Source of the DNA: Gonatopus flavifemur
Taxonomy: Eukaryota; Arthropoda; Insecta; Hymenoptera; Dryinidae
Assembly (NCBI GenBank): GCA_018340375.1
Contig: JAFFJZ010000031.1
Coordinates: 2,666,001 to 2,730,000 of the forward strand
Direction of reading: 5' to 3'
Length of the DNA: 64,000 nucleotides
A program made the position numbers and the translations under genes. The notes below the pieces were generated by a model, which saw only the letters and a list, made by a program, of their open reading frames with translations, was not told the DNA's origin and ran no database searches. This document shows positions 11,101 to 23,439 of this stretch, piece by piece (the stretch's first letter is position 1; each line of letters opens with the position of its first letter).

Positions 11101-12644
11101 GGTAGCGTTCAAGTCGGTCACCTCAGCCGCTGCTATCGTGGCCTGCTTCCGTACTTACAAATTATAGCCCAACTTAGAGAACGTCAACTCTTCAAAATGT
11201 TCATATCTCAGGATCCTTATAGTTTGTACTTGACTTTCGTCAAGAAGGGAGATTATGATGATGAATACAATAAAAGATTGTTATTCATCCTAACTATGTA
11301 TTTTGTTGGTCCGTATAATACCATTGTTGGAATCTCCATTTCATAGCCGCAGGGCACAGAGATTCTTATGATCGAAATACGGATTTCAATGATAACTATA
11401 CATCCTGTTGGTTCATATAATACTGTTCTTGAAATTTTCATTCCGTCTTTGCAAGTAACAGGGATTCTCATAATTAAAATATGGATCTTTATGGGGAGTA
11501 TTTTTTCTATAATAACATACAGTCCAACCATGAGAATCTCGTATTCCAGTGATAAAGAAAAAGTTAATATCTCTGAACATGCAGATATTACCAGTTTGTA
11601 TCTAAAGTTCTACAATGCGATTTGCATAATCCATTTCTCTCCGTGCTGTAATGAAAAATGGATAGCATTTTGGAGGAATGTTTTGAAAGAAGTTGAATTG
11701 CGAATTTTATCAAATCTTGTGAAAAATTGATGAAAAAATTTGTTTCCGTGGCATATAGGCCAATCAATTTGAAATCTTCTGGGATGAGAAATAGACAGCA
11801 CCTTTGTAGTACGTTTTGAAACAGTGCACTCGCAAATTTTGTACTTCTCTGTGCATCAACCAGGAGGTGAATTAAAAGCGAATGCGTTCTTTTAACCCTC
11901 AAAGGAAGAATTGCCTAATCCCAGTCAGAAATATGAATCCAAGGATTCGGATTTCACATCGAAATGATATCTCCACTGAGAGAAGAAGTTACCCCTCATT
12001 CTGAACAAAATAGATATTCCTGAATGTAAAAATGGAAACAATCAGATAGAAAGATAGAATTCACTAGAATACATTGAATTCAATACTTGAAATTCCTCCC
12101 AATTTTTATAATCCAAAATCTGGAATGATAATTCGACACCGCATGTAATTGAAGATCCAATCGCTGCGGTCCTCATCACATCTGCAATGAGAGAAACGAA
12201 AAACAGTCATGAATATGAAAATTCGATTATACTAAAGATCGCATGTTTATACTGAAAACTGTGATATTTCTCCTACACTGTATGACAAGGAGAGGGATAT
12301 TTCCACTCACTTCGTCAATTCAGCGATTAAAGAATGTCGTGATTTTCGTAATGTTTTTCTCCCTTGATGTAATTCCAATCATTATTGGAATTATCGTATG
12401 AAAATTACATTGATTAACAAAATGTATTGATCCATACCTAAGAAGCATTCATGACGACATTGTGTCTATGCACTGTATTGTACCAAAGGATGGAATTTTG
12501 AAATCGCCAACGTATTTATCAAAACAAAACACTGCGCGACACCAAGTGTTTATGTTTTTCCTCTCTCTCATCTATCGCATATGTGATACGGACCGACATG
12601 GACGTCTTTTCGATTACGTATAGTTTCAAATCAGATTTTGGATC
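11101..12644. other. AT-rich stretch with one diverged repeat copy
   Basis: No gene is seen. 11635-11850 is a diverged copy of the 10.0-10.5 kb tandem repeat: it shares GAAAAATGGA, a GGAGGAATGTTTT word, GTTTCCGTGG and a second half-unit with ACTCGCAAATTTTG. The remainder, including 11900-12640, shows nothing. Confidence 0.5.
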
Positions 12645-12933
12645 ATTTATTTATTTATTTATTTATTCGATGTACGGGTTGAACTCATCAGTTTACGAAG
12701 TAGTAAAGAATATAGGAATACACATTACAAAATTGTAGAATGAAAGAGGGTTAAGGTACAAAAGTAAATAAGAAATAATGGAAATAATAGAAGTTCCAAA
12801 GCTCACAGGTAGTGAATCACAGAGAAACACAAAAATGCCAATAATAACAATGATAATAATAAGAAGGAAAAATGAAATTAGGATTGAAATCAAAATTAAA
12901 ATTTGAAATTCAAATATAAAAAACAAAAATTAT

Positions 12934-15795
12934 TTAGAAACCGCTATTCACAATATTTACAATACGGTGGCACGCTTTCCTAAATTCATTTTCAGAATTC
13001 TCAAAAAATTCAAACTTAATATTAAGAGTATTTACAGAACAGCAGATCCTATTGATTGGGTCACTGTGGCCAAATCTGGACTTATAAAAAATGGTGTTGA
13101 ATAATTTATGAACTCTGAGACATCTGTTCGGAACATTCAGGCTGATAAGATTGCGAACCTCAGCGTTGCTGACTATACCATTCAAAATCTTATACATAAA
13201 GAACAGGTCATTGAATGCTCTACGTGATCCGAGCAATGTAATATTAAGTTTTTGCATGATGAGAGTGTAGTCATGGGATTAAGGGCTCATTGGACAACCA
13301 ATCCGATAGGCAGCAAAGCGTAGGAATCTATGCTGAACTTTCTCCAGCAAGGTCGAGTCCTTGATGAGATAGGGAGACCAAATCTGTGATGCGTACTCCA
13401 AATGAGGTCTCACTAGGGAACAATAAAGCGTGCGTAGGGCTTTTGGATTATTAAATTCATTGCCAAATCTTTTAAGAAAACCTAACGCTTTCATTGCCCT
13501 GCCTATTATTACACGATAGTGATGAGAGAAGCTGAATTTACTATCGAAAAAGACTCCCAAATCACGTATCAAGTGAACAGGAGACAATACTTCATTGGAG
13601 AGGGTGTACGGGAAGAAAATTGTGTCACTACCTCTAACAAATCTCATAACTTGGCATTTAGAAATGTTGAGCTTCATATTGTTAATCTCACACCACTTTC
13701 CGAGTCTATACAAGTCCGATTGCAACTGTTGAGCTTCAATTAAGGTACTTATACGCATAAAAAGTTTCAGATCATCGGCAAACAGTAAGTGACGACAGTA
13801 CCATAACACCTGGCTGACATCTTTAATGAATAAGAGGAACAAAAGAGGACCCAAGTGAAACCCCTGAGGTACCCCTGAAGTTACCGCGAAAGGATCAGAC
13901 AGGAAGTTACGAATGCGTACTCGTTGAGAGCGGCCCGACAAGTAACTACGAAGCCATGATAAGAAATTATCCCGGATTCCCATGTTCAATAACTTACGCA
14001 GGAGTATGCTATGATCCACTATGTCAAACGCTTTAGAGAAATCGGTAAAAATCGTATCAACCTGAATGTTCAATTCTCATGAGTGAGAAACAAAGTTACT
14101 AAACACAGATAAGTTTGAAATGGTCGATCTACCAGAGATAAAGCCATGCTGAGAGTCAGAAATAACATTAGCAAAAAGTGGAGCGATCATCGTAGTAACT
14201 AAATCTTCAAAAATCTTAGGTATAACATTTAAAATACTTATCGGCCGATAATTTTTAATATCCGCCCTATCACCAGATTTGGGTATAGGAGTAATAATAC
14301 TTGACTTCCAACGTGTTGGAAAAGTACCCGTTGAGAGAGACTGGTTGAAAATCAGCCATAAAAGACGACACAGAATAAAATTACATGACTTTAACAGAAT
14401 CGGAGGGATATTGTCATCACCTGGGCCGATATTAACATTTAGAGACTCAATTTTGGAAAATATATCACCGATGCTAATAGCTAGATTTGGTAGATCGACA
14501 TTGATATCAGTCGGATAATCTGCATGCTGAGATGTGTGTGTCGAGTAGACAGATTTGAAATGACCAGCGAATGGGTTGGCAATATCATGCCCAGAGTCAG
14601 CAGACAGATTATCCAACATCATTTGTGAGGGTATGCCATTCGACTTACGTTTATTATTAACGAAATTCCAAAAGACTTGAATGTTATCCGATAAAGAATT
14701 TTGAACTCTATTACAATAATTGTCGTAACATTTACGAGCAAGATATTTACATTCCGACCGTAAACCACAAAAAACCAGATAGTCATCGCGTATGTTGGAA
14801 TGTTTGAACTTTCTATGAGCTAACTTCTTTTGCTTGATTAACCTTATCAAGTCAGATGAGAACCAACTGGGAAAATTTTTATTTTTCATATGAAAACGTG
14901 GTACGAATGAGTCAATCGCACAATATAAATGCGAATACAAAAATTCAACAGACTCATTTAGATCGAGACGAGATAGTTCAGCATCCCAATTAATTTGATT
15001 GAAATATTGACACATGCTTATAAAGTCAGCGTGCTTGTAATCTAATTTGATCACAGGATAGGAAGAAAGATTATTAGACTCGACACAATTAAGTGTACAC
15101 GTAAGAGCAGGATGGTCAATATCACAATTCAATAGAGGTTCGATAGTAGACCTCACATCCATATGAGAAATATTACTGAAAATCAAATCAAGCATGTTAC
15201 CGAAGGAATTCTTATGACTATTAAATTGTTGTAAATTGAGGCAATTGTAAAAATCAGCGATATATTCAGATGCTGTGATTTCGTTGACACTGGTGTATGG
15301 AGAGGGAACGGAAGCTAAACAAGAGTAACGTGAGTACCAAGAGATATGGGGTAGATTATAATCTCCAAATAACAGAATTTTTGAGGATGAGTCAGAACTA
15401 AATAAATCATACAAACTGTGGCAATGGTTAAGGTGAATGGTAGAAGGCGAGGCCGGTGGAAGATACACTGCACCGAAGATGATTGCTGAACTGCCAAACC
15501 AAACTTTGACAAAGAGCTGTTCGACGTTATTGCACGTGGAAGGAACTATGCAGCTACGGAGACAGTTTTTCACAGCGATGAGTACCCCTCCGCCTCCGGA
15601 AAATGGGCTCATCAGCTCACTACGATTAGTACGATAAATTTCGTATTCGCGGAGACCAATTTCCGTTGATAAAATACTGTCATTTAGCCAAGTTTCACAC
15701 AAAATAATGACATCGTAATTGAAACAAGATAGATCAACTGAAGCTGAGAGATCAAAGAGCTTCGTTCTAATACCTCTTGCATTTTGAAAATACAC
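12934..15795 (-). pseudogene. ORF2: endonuclease-reverse transcriptase, two nonsense codons
   Basis: About 950 residues in one unbroken frame apart from TGA at 14079-14077 and TAA at 13281-13279. The N-terminal endonuclease shows YFQNARGIRTK, CETWL (catalytic Glu), FGDYNLPHISW (Asp and Asn) and DIDHPALT (the Asp-His pair). The RT follows, with GPGDDNIPPILLK, IKNYRPISILNVIPKIFE, FTDFSKAFDIVDH (first Asp), GVPQG and LLFADDLKLF (catalytic FADD). The C-terminal domain includes LEYASQIWSPY and ends in HRIVNIVNSGF. The enzyme nicks target DNA and copies its own RNA at the nick. All catalytic motifs survive, so only the two stops prevent activity of this copy. Confidence 0.9.
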
Positions 15796-15806
15796 TAATG
15801 GGTTGC

Positions 15807-16601
15807 TCAGGCGTTTTTTGGTTTATTCAACGATACGATTTTCGGAATCCCGTTGAAATATTCAATGGTCTTTGTGGTATCATTCGAAATCCTCAACTGC
15901 TCGCGAAGATTTTGTAAATATCTTCTCTGCTTCGGTGTCGAGTCCAATGAGATTTTCACAGAGCCCCTGTAGGATGACTTTCGTCGAATAATTTTCATGG
16001 GAGTTGCATTCGATGGAAACGTTACACACATCGGTCGTGATTTGTTATCAGAATGCTTGCCGAGACGTCGAATTGTTATGTCGTTATAGTTGACTGGTAC
16101 AATTGATGAAAGAATAGTTTTAACAGCGTCCATATCCGATGAAGGCGAAGACAAGCTTTCTTCCATATTGAACATCATAATATTGAGTGATCTACGTTGA
16201 CGATCTTCGATTTCGTTGACAATGTCCTCTTCGATATTAGGATATGAATTATTATGCATTTCAACACGCTGTACTTCAAGCTCAGAAACTCTGCTCACTA
16301 AACTCGAAACATCATCAGATAGTTTATTCAATTCTGTTTCAAAGTGAGAGAATTTTGACTCCAGAAGAAAAGAAAATTTTTCATCAAAAATAGCACGAAT
16401 GTTTAGCAACAAATCATCAGTGTTTGTAGGAGGAGGATTGAGGGGTCTCATTTCTTCTCAATCAAGCAAGATTCCATTGTGCCAAGAATGGCCACTTCTG
16501 GCCAAGCAAGTGGATCCAGGGTGGCAAGCAATGCCACACGAGTTACAGATGACGGGTCTATCCACAATTTTTGCACATCCCTTGCACTTATCTCTCGACA
16601 T
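15807..16601 (-). pseudogene. ORF1: PHD-like zinc finger, coiled coil and RRM-like domain; one stop
   Basis: I place the start at the ATG at 16601, not the inner Met at 16451. The same frame from 16601 gives a Cys/His cluster (KCKGCAK, ICNSCGIACH, a further Cys and SGHSWH) typical of PHD-like fingers at the head of ORF1 proteins in this superfamily. A TGA at 16460-16458 (codon 48) interrupts it. Next come a helical heptad region (SKFSHFETELNKLSDDVSSLVSRVSELEVQRVE), likely a coiled coil for trimerisation, and a compact domain (NIMMFNMEES ... IRRLGKHSDNKSRPM ... VTFPSNATPMKII). The total is about 264 residues. A homologous fragment lies at 48417-48892. Confidence 0.8.
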
Positions 16602-16750
16602 TTCAAAAATGAAGAATATAAATGGAGAGCAACGTTACTAGATGAGAGTCACTGATCGTGTCGGTGAAACGAAACGAGGAGTTACGTGATAAACACAGCT
16701 CACACAGACAACGTACGAAACGTCGTGCCTGAAGTATATGAGACACTTTG

Positions 16751-17103
16751 TGTATAAGTGTGAGTGCGAAACAAATCACCACTCTTGTCAGTATACGTTA
16801 AAAGAGAATTATAAAATGCACTTCTGCATCACAAACAGCAACCGAATGAACTCGAACACCACAGATCAGAAATCAAAACAAACTGAGATTGCACTAGAAC
16901 TAAAGTACAATAAAAAATAAGAACTGGAACTCTTTCAGATATACAAAACAGACGGAGCGAAGAACAAGTACGCGTATTCGCAAAGGTGTTGTATAATGTT
17001 CTTGAATTATAAAATGATTGCAAAAGGTTTGAAGTGTTGAATTCAATAGTATTCTGATAAATTCTGTGTCTGATCTCACCGTTCATAGTTTTGTATTTGA
17101 GAA
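16751..17103. other. Stretch between retrotransposon 5' end and hAT pseudogene
   Basis: No gene is seen. The left part may still belong to the 5' UTR of the minus-strand retrotransposon and the right part to the hAT element. No inverted terminal repeats were recognised. Confidence 0.35.
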
Positions 17104-19633
17104 TATCTGGTTTGTTCAGAATGGAGGGTAGTGATATTGTAGTTAATTAGAAGAAAAGAAGCAGTCCACATGTCTCGCAAAATTGGTTCCTCAAAAACCC
17201 TGAGTGGAAAATGTGGGTCCGTGAAGATCCGAGTGATAGCTCCAAATTGTTTCGTGACATATGCCAAAAGAGTGTTTGGTGTGATGGCCCTGCAAGAATC
17301 AGAGCCCTTTCTGAAAGCCAACATCATTTGCGACAGAGCAAGTTGTTTCATTCCGACCTAGGCAATGTAGATTCTTCTCTTTCTTCCTCTGAAACTTTTG
17401 AAAATGTCAAATCCATAGTTTCGGATGTTCCATCTCCTGATGGGATATCACTAGAAGGGCAATGTGTCAATTCCATTTCTCAGTCTTTTGGTGATAGGAT
17501 CGGTGTAGATGGGGCCGATGCTGTCCCTCCATGCCATGATGACTTCTCGATAAATGATGACGTTGATCAATCGGGTGCCGTTTGTGAGGGGTATGAGAAT
17601 TCAGATCTTCTCCAAGGATCTGATTCTCCTTCTGTTGGGGATAATAATAATAATAGTCGCGGATCAGATGTTTATTCTCTTGTTGATGAAATTTCAGTCG
17701 ATAATCCGGATAGATTTTCGCGAAGAGCTGACGATAAATTGAAAAATTCGTTCAATAACAATGCTGTTGCATCCTCTTCTTCGAATAATGATCGTTTGGG
17801 ATGTTCCCAAGATCCAGATCCTCCTCAATTGGATGCTGCCTCGTCTTCTGCTTCTCCACAATGCCAGCAAACAATTGGATTAGAAAGTTCAAATCCGGAT
17901 GACGAGCCTCCAGATCTTAAAACAAAAGTGCGAATGGCAGAAATTCGTTTTGCGACAATTTTTGCAGGAAAAAGTATTCCTGATAGTCATGCGAAGGACC
18001 TCTTCTCCTTATGCAAGATATAGGGAAGGAACCAGAAGTGCTCCGAGAAATGACAATGAGTCGTACAAAATTAACAAATATTGTGAATAGGGTTCAAGAA
18101 GCAAACCGAGTATCGGATGTTTTACGCCACACAGAATTCGCAGTTCACGGAGACGAAACGTCAGATATAACGAAAGATAAATGGATGACATTCATGGCTC
18201 GTTATATCGAACCAAATACGTTAGAAGTCAGATGTCAATTATTGCAAATGATTAATTTAGATGCTGCTGATTACTCCGCTTCGAAATTGTTCGAAAGTTT
18301 TGGAAATACATTATGAAAGAATCAGATTCCGATTAGCAATATTGTTGCAATAGGTACTGACAACGCGTCTGTCATGATGAGGAATGAATCTTCTTTCAAA
18401 ACAAAATTGATGGAAAAAAATTCACAGGTTTCGATGTTCCCATGTGTTTGTCATTCTTCCGCTTTTGCAGCAAGTGCTGCTCGTGTCATGATCCCACCAG
18501 ATTGCGAGCAACTGATTGCAGGTTCGGCTACTTTCATCAATGGTTGTCCTAAGAGAACTCCGAAATTTACAGATTTCCAGGATAGTTTTCAGGAAAGTAA
18601 TTTACAAATCTTGAAATTCGCGAAAACTCGTTGGGTAACCCGTCATCAATGCATTGTGAGAATCTTAAGGGATTGGAATACTTTGGAAAACTTTTCATTT
18701 GGACAGGTGGTTTCTGATCGTTGTCAACCTGCTGAAAAATTGTTGAATCTTTCGAAGGATCCTGCGATGCAAGCGTACTTTCTATTTTTATCGTATACTC
18801 TGGATCAATTCGATGAATATAATGCATTCTTTCAGACAGAACAAACAATGGTACATCCATTGCAACCACGCTCACTTGATCTGTTAGTTTTTTTCTTGGA
18901 AAAATTTTTGGAACCCGCGCTACTCAATCACTTGGACTTGATCAAGTGTGTGAATTTTTCTTTACTCGCGGACCAATTAGCTGTGGAAAATATCGACGTA
19001 GTCAGTGAATGCGAAGAGTATTTGGAAAATCTCAACCCTGAAAATATTTCAAAAGAAAATGGAGTACGCCAAAATTGTTCAGAATTTTACATCACTGCTT
19101 CTACAGAAATTTTGAAACGACTTCCTACACATGATCCTTTTTTGTATTCTGTCACTGCATTGAAAACGTAAATTGCTTCATTCGAACCGAATCGACAAAA
19201 AACTGCATCGATGATTGCTCACGCTAGTCGGAAATTGGGCGGTTCCGATGGAAATTCTCTAAGGGAACGATGGAATTCTATGTACTCTTTGGATCTCACA
19301 TTGAGGCGTGATTTATCGAAGCTTCATTTCGATCAAACGTGGATTCGACTTAGTTCTCTTTGTACAAGTGAAGGAGATATAGGATTTCCGCACCTCCGAA
19401 CACTTCCTTCTGCAGTTAGGACTCTTCCTCATTCTATGGCCGTGACAGAAAGGACGTCCTCCATGATTCCGGATATTAAAACTAAAAAGAGGAATAAATT
19501 GAGTCCTGAAACATTAAATTACAGTCGTGTTATCAAATATTTATTGAAAAGTAGGAATGAAAATGCTCGTACCATACCCATTGATGAAGGTCACTTGGCT
19601 TTGATGAATTATGAGAATTTGTACAGGGATTAA
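17104..19633 (+). pseudogene. hAT-superfamily transposase, broken
   Basis: The coding trace runs 17211-18005, shifts frame at about 17990-18010, then continues in one frame to 19633 with a TGA at 18314 and a TAA at 19169. The start resembles a degenerate BED-type finger (NPEWKMWVREDPSDSSKLF ... CQKSV). A low-complexity Ser/Asp/Asn linker follows (17350-17900), then the RNase H-like domain with VHGDETSDI (first Asp), AIGTDNASVM (second Asp), FPCVCHSSAF and LKFAKTRWVTRHQ. The C-terminal dimerisation region reads LRTLPSAVRTLPHSMAVTER, then IKTKKRNKLSPETLN. This cut-and-paste transposase cannot be made from this copy. It could be an old domesticated gene, but the stops argue against that. Confidence 0.85.
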
Positions 19634-19849
19634 AAATCCTCGGGAAAGCCAAGTGGGTTACATCTGTACGCAGGTCAATGTAGTATTTTTCAATCAATTC
19701 GGATGAGTATTTTTACGATTTCATTCTCAAGCCCACATTTTCTACATCGAGGTGCATCTGGTTTCATCCAGCATTTCATCATCTTTCGATTTTTTTTCTA
19801 TAAAAATTGATTGAATAATCCATGCACATATTCTAAAAGGGTTTTGAGT
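19634..19849. other. AT-rich flank, no gene
   Basis: Probably the 3' flank of the hAT element. No terminal repeat is identified. Confidence 0.4.
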
Positions 19850-20405
19850 CTCAAAATACTGTGGAGGTGACGAACCACGGGGTCCTAATCTTAGATTGTC
19901 CATCTCACTTAGTTTTCGATCAGTCATCTAGGAAATTTATGATGGGTTTCGGATCCCATAGTTTCATGTCGACGAGTCAGTTTCAATGTAATATCGAGGA
20001 CGTCGATGTTGCACATGTAAACTTGATCATCGATGACCCAGACAGCACAACGTGCCATTGGGGCGTTGATAGGAGGTTTATAGAACGTAGGAAAGGAAGG
20101 TTTTCTGACTCTTCAGGGGTGTCTTAATACTGTGGGGCTGACGGACCACGGCGTCTTGATCTCAGATTGTGCATCTCTCTCAGTTTTCGATTATTCATCT
20201 AGGACATTTTTGATAGGTTTCAAATTCCATAATTTCATATCGACGGATCAGTTTCATTGCGATATCGAGGACGTCGATATTGCACCTGTGAACTGTATCA
20301 TCGAACACCCAGACAGCACAACGTGCCACTGAAGCGTTTATTGAATTCTTATAGAACGGAGGGGAGGTTTTCTGAACGTTCAGAAAACATCCCCGAAACG
20401 TATTT
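19850..20405 (+). repeat. Two-copy tandem duplication of about 270 bp
   Basis: Unit 1 (about 19853-20123) and unit 2 (about 20124-20394) align along their length, with shared words such as GACCCAGACAGCACAACG / CACCCAGACAGCACAACG, ATCGAGGACGTCGAT and TTTTCGAT. Both units keep one open frame (19861-20127 and 20132-20332) with a similar reading (HGVLI-DC ... EDVD ... PDSTTCH). I know no family for it. Unit 2 ends in a perfect 20-base palindrome at 20368-20387 inside a 34-base hairpin (20361-20394). Confidence 0.75.
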
Positions 20406-20518
20406 TGCTTCTGGGTCATATTTCATGTTATTTTCTCCCAATTTGTGGATAATCTCCGTCATACATCACAAAACACAAACGGTACAGTGGCATATCACAT
20501 ATATACATATATATATAT

Positions 20519-21375
20519 TGTCTCTGCATCTATTTTGATTTTCGTTCTTCTTGATGTTTCCGCTGTTGTACAAATCATGAATTTTGTTTTTTCCTTATTT
20601 ATATTCATACAATATTTGTCTAGTAATATTTTTTCCATAGTTTCGAGAGTATTTTCTGAATCAGCACCACTCGTAGCTAATATAGCTATGTCATCCGCAA
20701 ATTTCAACATGCTTACATTTTCACCTTGAATCTGTAATTCCGATAGCACTTGCTCCTTCACTCCGTTCATCGCTTCTACTATATACAAATTCAAAATCAG
20801 TGGCGATAGTAAGCATCCTTGTTTCACCCCTCTTCTAATTTGTGCTCCTCCTTTTTGACCTCCTATTTCTATCATAGCGGTTTGATTCTTATATAATTCA
20901 TATATTATTCTCCTATCCCTGGAATCAATTCCTACCTTTTTCAAAATCGTAAACATCTTCTCCCAATCAACATTATCGAATGCTTTTTGTATATCTACAA
21001 AACCTGTATACACAGACTTTTTTAACTCTTGACTTTTCTCTACTACTGTCCTCAGTGCTAATATTGCTTCCCGCGTTCCCCTATTTTTCCTAAAACCGAA
21101 CTGATCTTCTGCTAATCTACTCTCTATTTTATTTCCTATTCTTCTGTATATGATTTTTGTCAGTATTTTCGAGGCATGTGAAGTTGAACTAATCGTTCTG
21201 TAGTTCTCGCATTTGTCTGCTCCTCGTTTTTTTGGAATGGCGACAATTTCATTCTTCTGGGAATCTTTCGGTACTTCGCCTACTCCGTACATATCTGTGA
21301 CCAATTCAAACAGTGCGTCACGAGTTCTCTGACTGGAGGCTTCGATAAGGTCCGCATTTATGCCATCTACTCCCG
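20519..21375 (-). pseudogene. RTE-like retrotransposon copy A: reverse transcriptase
   Basis: Minus-strand RT from VDGINADLIEAS through YRTISSTSHASKILTKII, FRKNRGTREAI, FVDIQKAFDNVDWEKM (first Asp), GVKQGCLLSP and the catalytic LKFADDIAILATSG, to KTKFMICTT. The domain is open for about 285 residues and looks intact. The 3' end is lost in a TATA-rich microsatellite at about 20500-20518. Upstream it is cut by the composite insertion whose end is at 21376. The missing endonuclease half is copy C at 31157-32734, so A and C were one element. The fold order, endonuclease then RT with a short thumb, matches the RTE clade. The endonuclease is of the apurinic type. Confidence 0.88.
21367..21375. other. 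9-bp target-site duplication, left copy
   Basis: CTACTCCCG directly before the terminus ACCCCTGTGAAC at 21376. It is repeated exactly at 31157-31165 after the terminus GTTCACAGGGGT. Confidence 0.9.
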
Positions 21376-21575
21376 ACCCCTGTGAACTTAGCCGGCGACT
21401 TTGAGGGAAAATTTTTTTTTTCATGCCAAAATGTAGTCCATCGTTTGTACCCCAATGTACCGTAACGATTTTTGTTTGTACCCTGAAGGAAAATGAGTTA
21501 TAGGGGGTTGGAAAAAAAGTTTGCCGGCGACTTTTTCCGATTTCAATGATCTTGGGCTCATTGGAAAGAGCCCAA

Positions 21576-22357
21576 ATAAAGATTTAGAAACCAAGTGGAA
21601 AGCTATGAAACTTATCCAGGCGCGAATATAGATAGTGATCACAATATGTTGCTGATGAAATGTTCTCTGGAATTTGAAGCTCTGAAAAAAAAAGAGAATG
21701 CAAAAAAGATGGAATTTGAAGAATCTCAAACAAGGGAAAACACGGGAGGCATTCAAAGTAATGTTGGACGGAAAATCGGAGGATCGACAAAAGAAAGACT
21801 TGGAAATAGAGAGTAGACGGACAAATATGAAGGAGAACATAGAGCAATGTGAAGATGGAATTTTGGAGAACCTTGGGATAGAGCCTGAGGAAGCATGGAT
21901 AACAGAAGAAATTCTCGATTCAATTAATGAAAGGGGGAAATAAAAGAGTGAGAATAGTGAACAAGACCAGCAGACGTACGAGGCACTGGGGAATAAGATA
22001 ATCAGAGAATCAGAAGGAGCGGAAGAACAATGGTTGGAGGGGGAATGTCAAGATATAGAGGTAAGATTACATTTGGGGAAAATTGGTGAAGCATATAGAA
22101 TGGTTGAGGGATTCTTTGGACAAATGAAATCTATGAGCAGTAAGATTAAAAATTCTCTAGGGAGACAATTGATAAGAACAGAGGAAAAATAGAACAATGG
22201 ATGAATCATTTGGAAGATCTGTATAAAGGGAGCGATAATATAGGACTTTCAGAGAGGGAGGGAGATATCGATGGAGAAGAATTGGGAGATTCAATTTTGA
22301 GATCAGAATTCGACAGGGCTTCAGAAGAATTGGAAAATAATAAAGCGCCGGGAGTAG
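21576..22357 (+). pseudogene. RTE-like copy B: endonuclease end and linker, inverted duplicate of copy C
   Basis: Plus-strand reading gives the end of the endonuclease (DSDHNMLLMKCSLEFEAL), then QGKTREAFKVMLDGKSEDRQ, WITEEILDSINERGK, a TAA, and HLEDLYKGSDNIGLSEREGD to ENNKAPGVD. It stops where the foldback terminus begins at 22358. Copy C (31157-31945, opposite strand) has the same odd features: the SINERGK-stop where copies D and E read SINERREYKN, the YEALGNKIIRESEGAEEQ wording, and the same frame break after RTEEK. The left edge at about 21576 abuts a foldback fragment. Confidence 0.85.
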
Positions 22358-23439
22358 ACCCCTGTGAACTTAGCCGGCGACTTTGAGGAAAAATTTTTCT
22401 TTTCATGCCAAAATGTAGTCCATCGTTTGTACCCCAATGCACCGTAACGATTTTTGTTTGTACGCTGAAGGAAAATAAGTTATAGGGGGTTGAAAAAAAA
22501 GTTTGCCGGCGACTTTTTCCGATTTTAATGATCTTGGGCTCATTGGGAAAAGGATGACGCGTAGATGTTTGTACCGATAAGGATTTTTGATTTTACCCCC
22601 AGGGAAAAAAGTTAGGGGCGATATTTCCGTTTTGAAGAGAGATGGAATAATTTTGACTGCGGAATCCGATTCCGGGGCGGGCGCCATTCAAGAATCATAG
22701 GTCATATGCCCATTTTATCACGAAGGGGGAGAATTAGGGCGGGGTAACTTGATTTCAGAGCATAACAGAGGCATCCCGAGAGCGCAATCTGACTTCGGAG
22801 GAGGCGCCATTCAACAATCACAATTCATGTACACACGTTCCATCAACGAGAAGGGGAATTGGGTGAGGAGGTGGGTCGATTTGTTCCGAAGCTTGACGGG
22901 AGTACCCTTACGCAAAACCTGATTCCAAGGAGAGCGCCATACGACGAGTACGGGTCATGTGGCCAGTGCATCACGGAGGATGGGAATGGAGAAGTGGGAG
23001 ATTGTCTTACGAACAGTTTTCAGTTCGAAGAGAGAGGAGATCGCTTCGATTGGGAATGCGATAGGAGTATTCCAACTACAGGAACTGATTACGGAGAGGT
23101 CATCATTCGAATCACATAAGATTTTTCGATTCCAACGCAGTCGGTTCAATAGGGTGAATGAACATATCCCCGGGAATGAGAGGTGATGTGTGAGGAGGAT
23201 AACGGAATGCTGGGATATTGATAGACAAAGTGTTGCTAACACTGTCTCGAACGCGGATGCTGAAAGGAAGTGTGATTGCTGTGGATGTGCGAGATTCAGA
23301 AAGGAATTTCACATGGATCAGTAGGTTCCCTACATGCCACGGGATGATTTTACTGAGTGATGTCGTCTGAACCCTAAATCCGGGAGAGGTGTGGAATTTT
23401 TGAACTGAGAAACTTGTAGTTCCAGAACTATCGGGAGCT

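Larger units (their letters stand above)
12645..16750 (-). mobile_element. Nearly complete Jockey/CR1-like non-LTR retrotransposon
   Basis: Minus-strand element with ORF1 (16601-15807), an 11-base gap, ORF2 (15795-12934) and a 3' UTR ending in a short tandem tail of AAAT/ATTT units at 12645-12668. That kind of simple-repeat tail is usual for target-primed retrotransposition in this superfamily. The 5' UTR runs at least to about 16700; its exact end is not visible. ORF1 carries one internal stop and ORF2 two, all in frame and without frameshifts, so the copy is fairly young. Clade (CR1, Jockey or a relative) needs a tree. Confidence 0.85.

Noticed and set aside
10849..11346. 165-residue open frame on the plus strand
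   Set aside because: It is made by the two arms of a hairpin MITE (10814-11100) plus flank; the protein has no family and mirrors itself at DNA level.
17104..19633. Domesticated hAT gene of the host
   Set aside because: A frameshift and two stops in the conserved core make a working protein unlikely.
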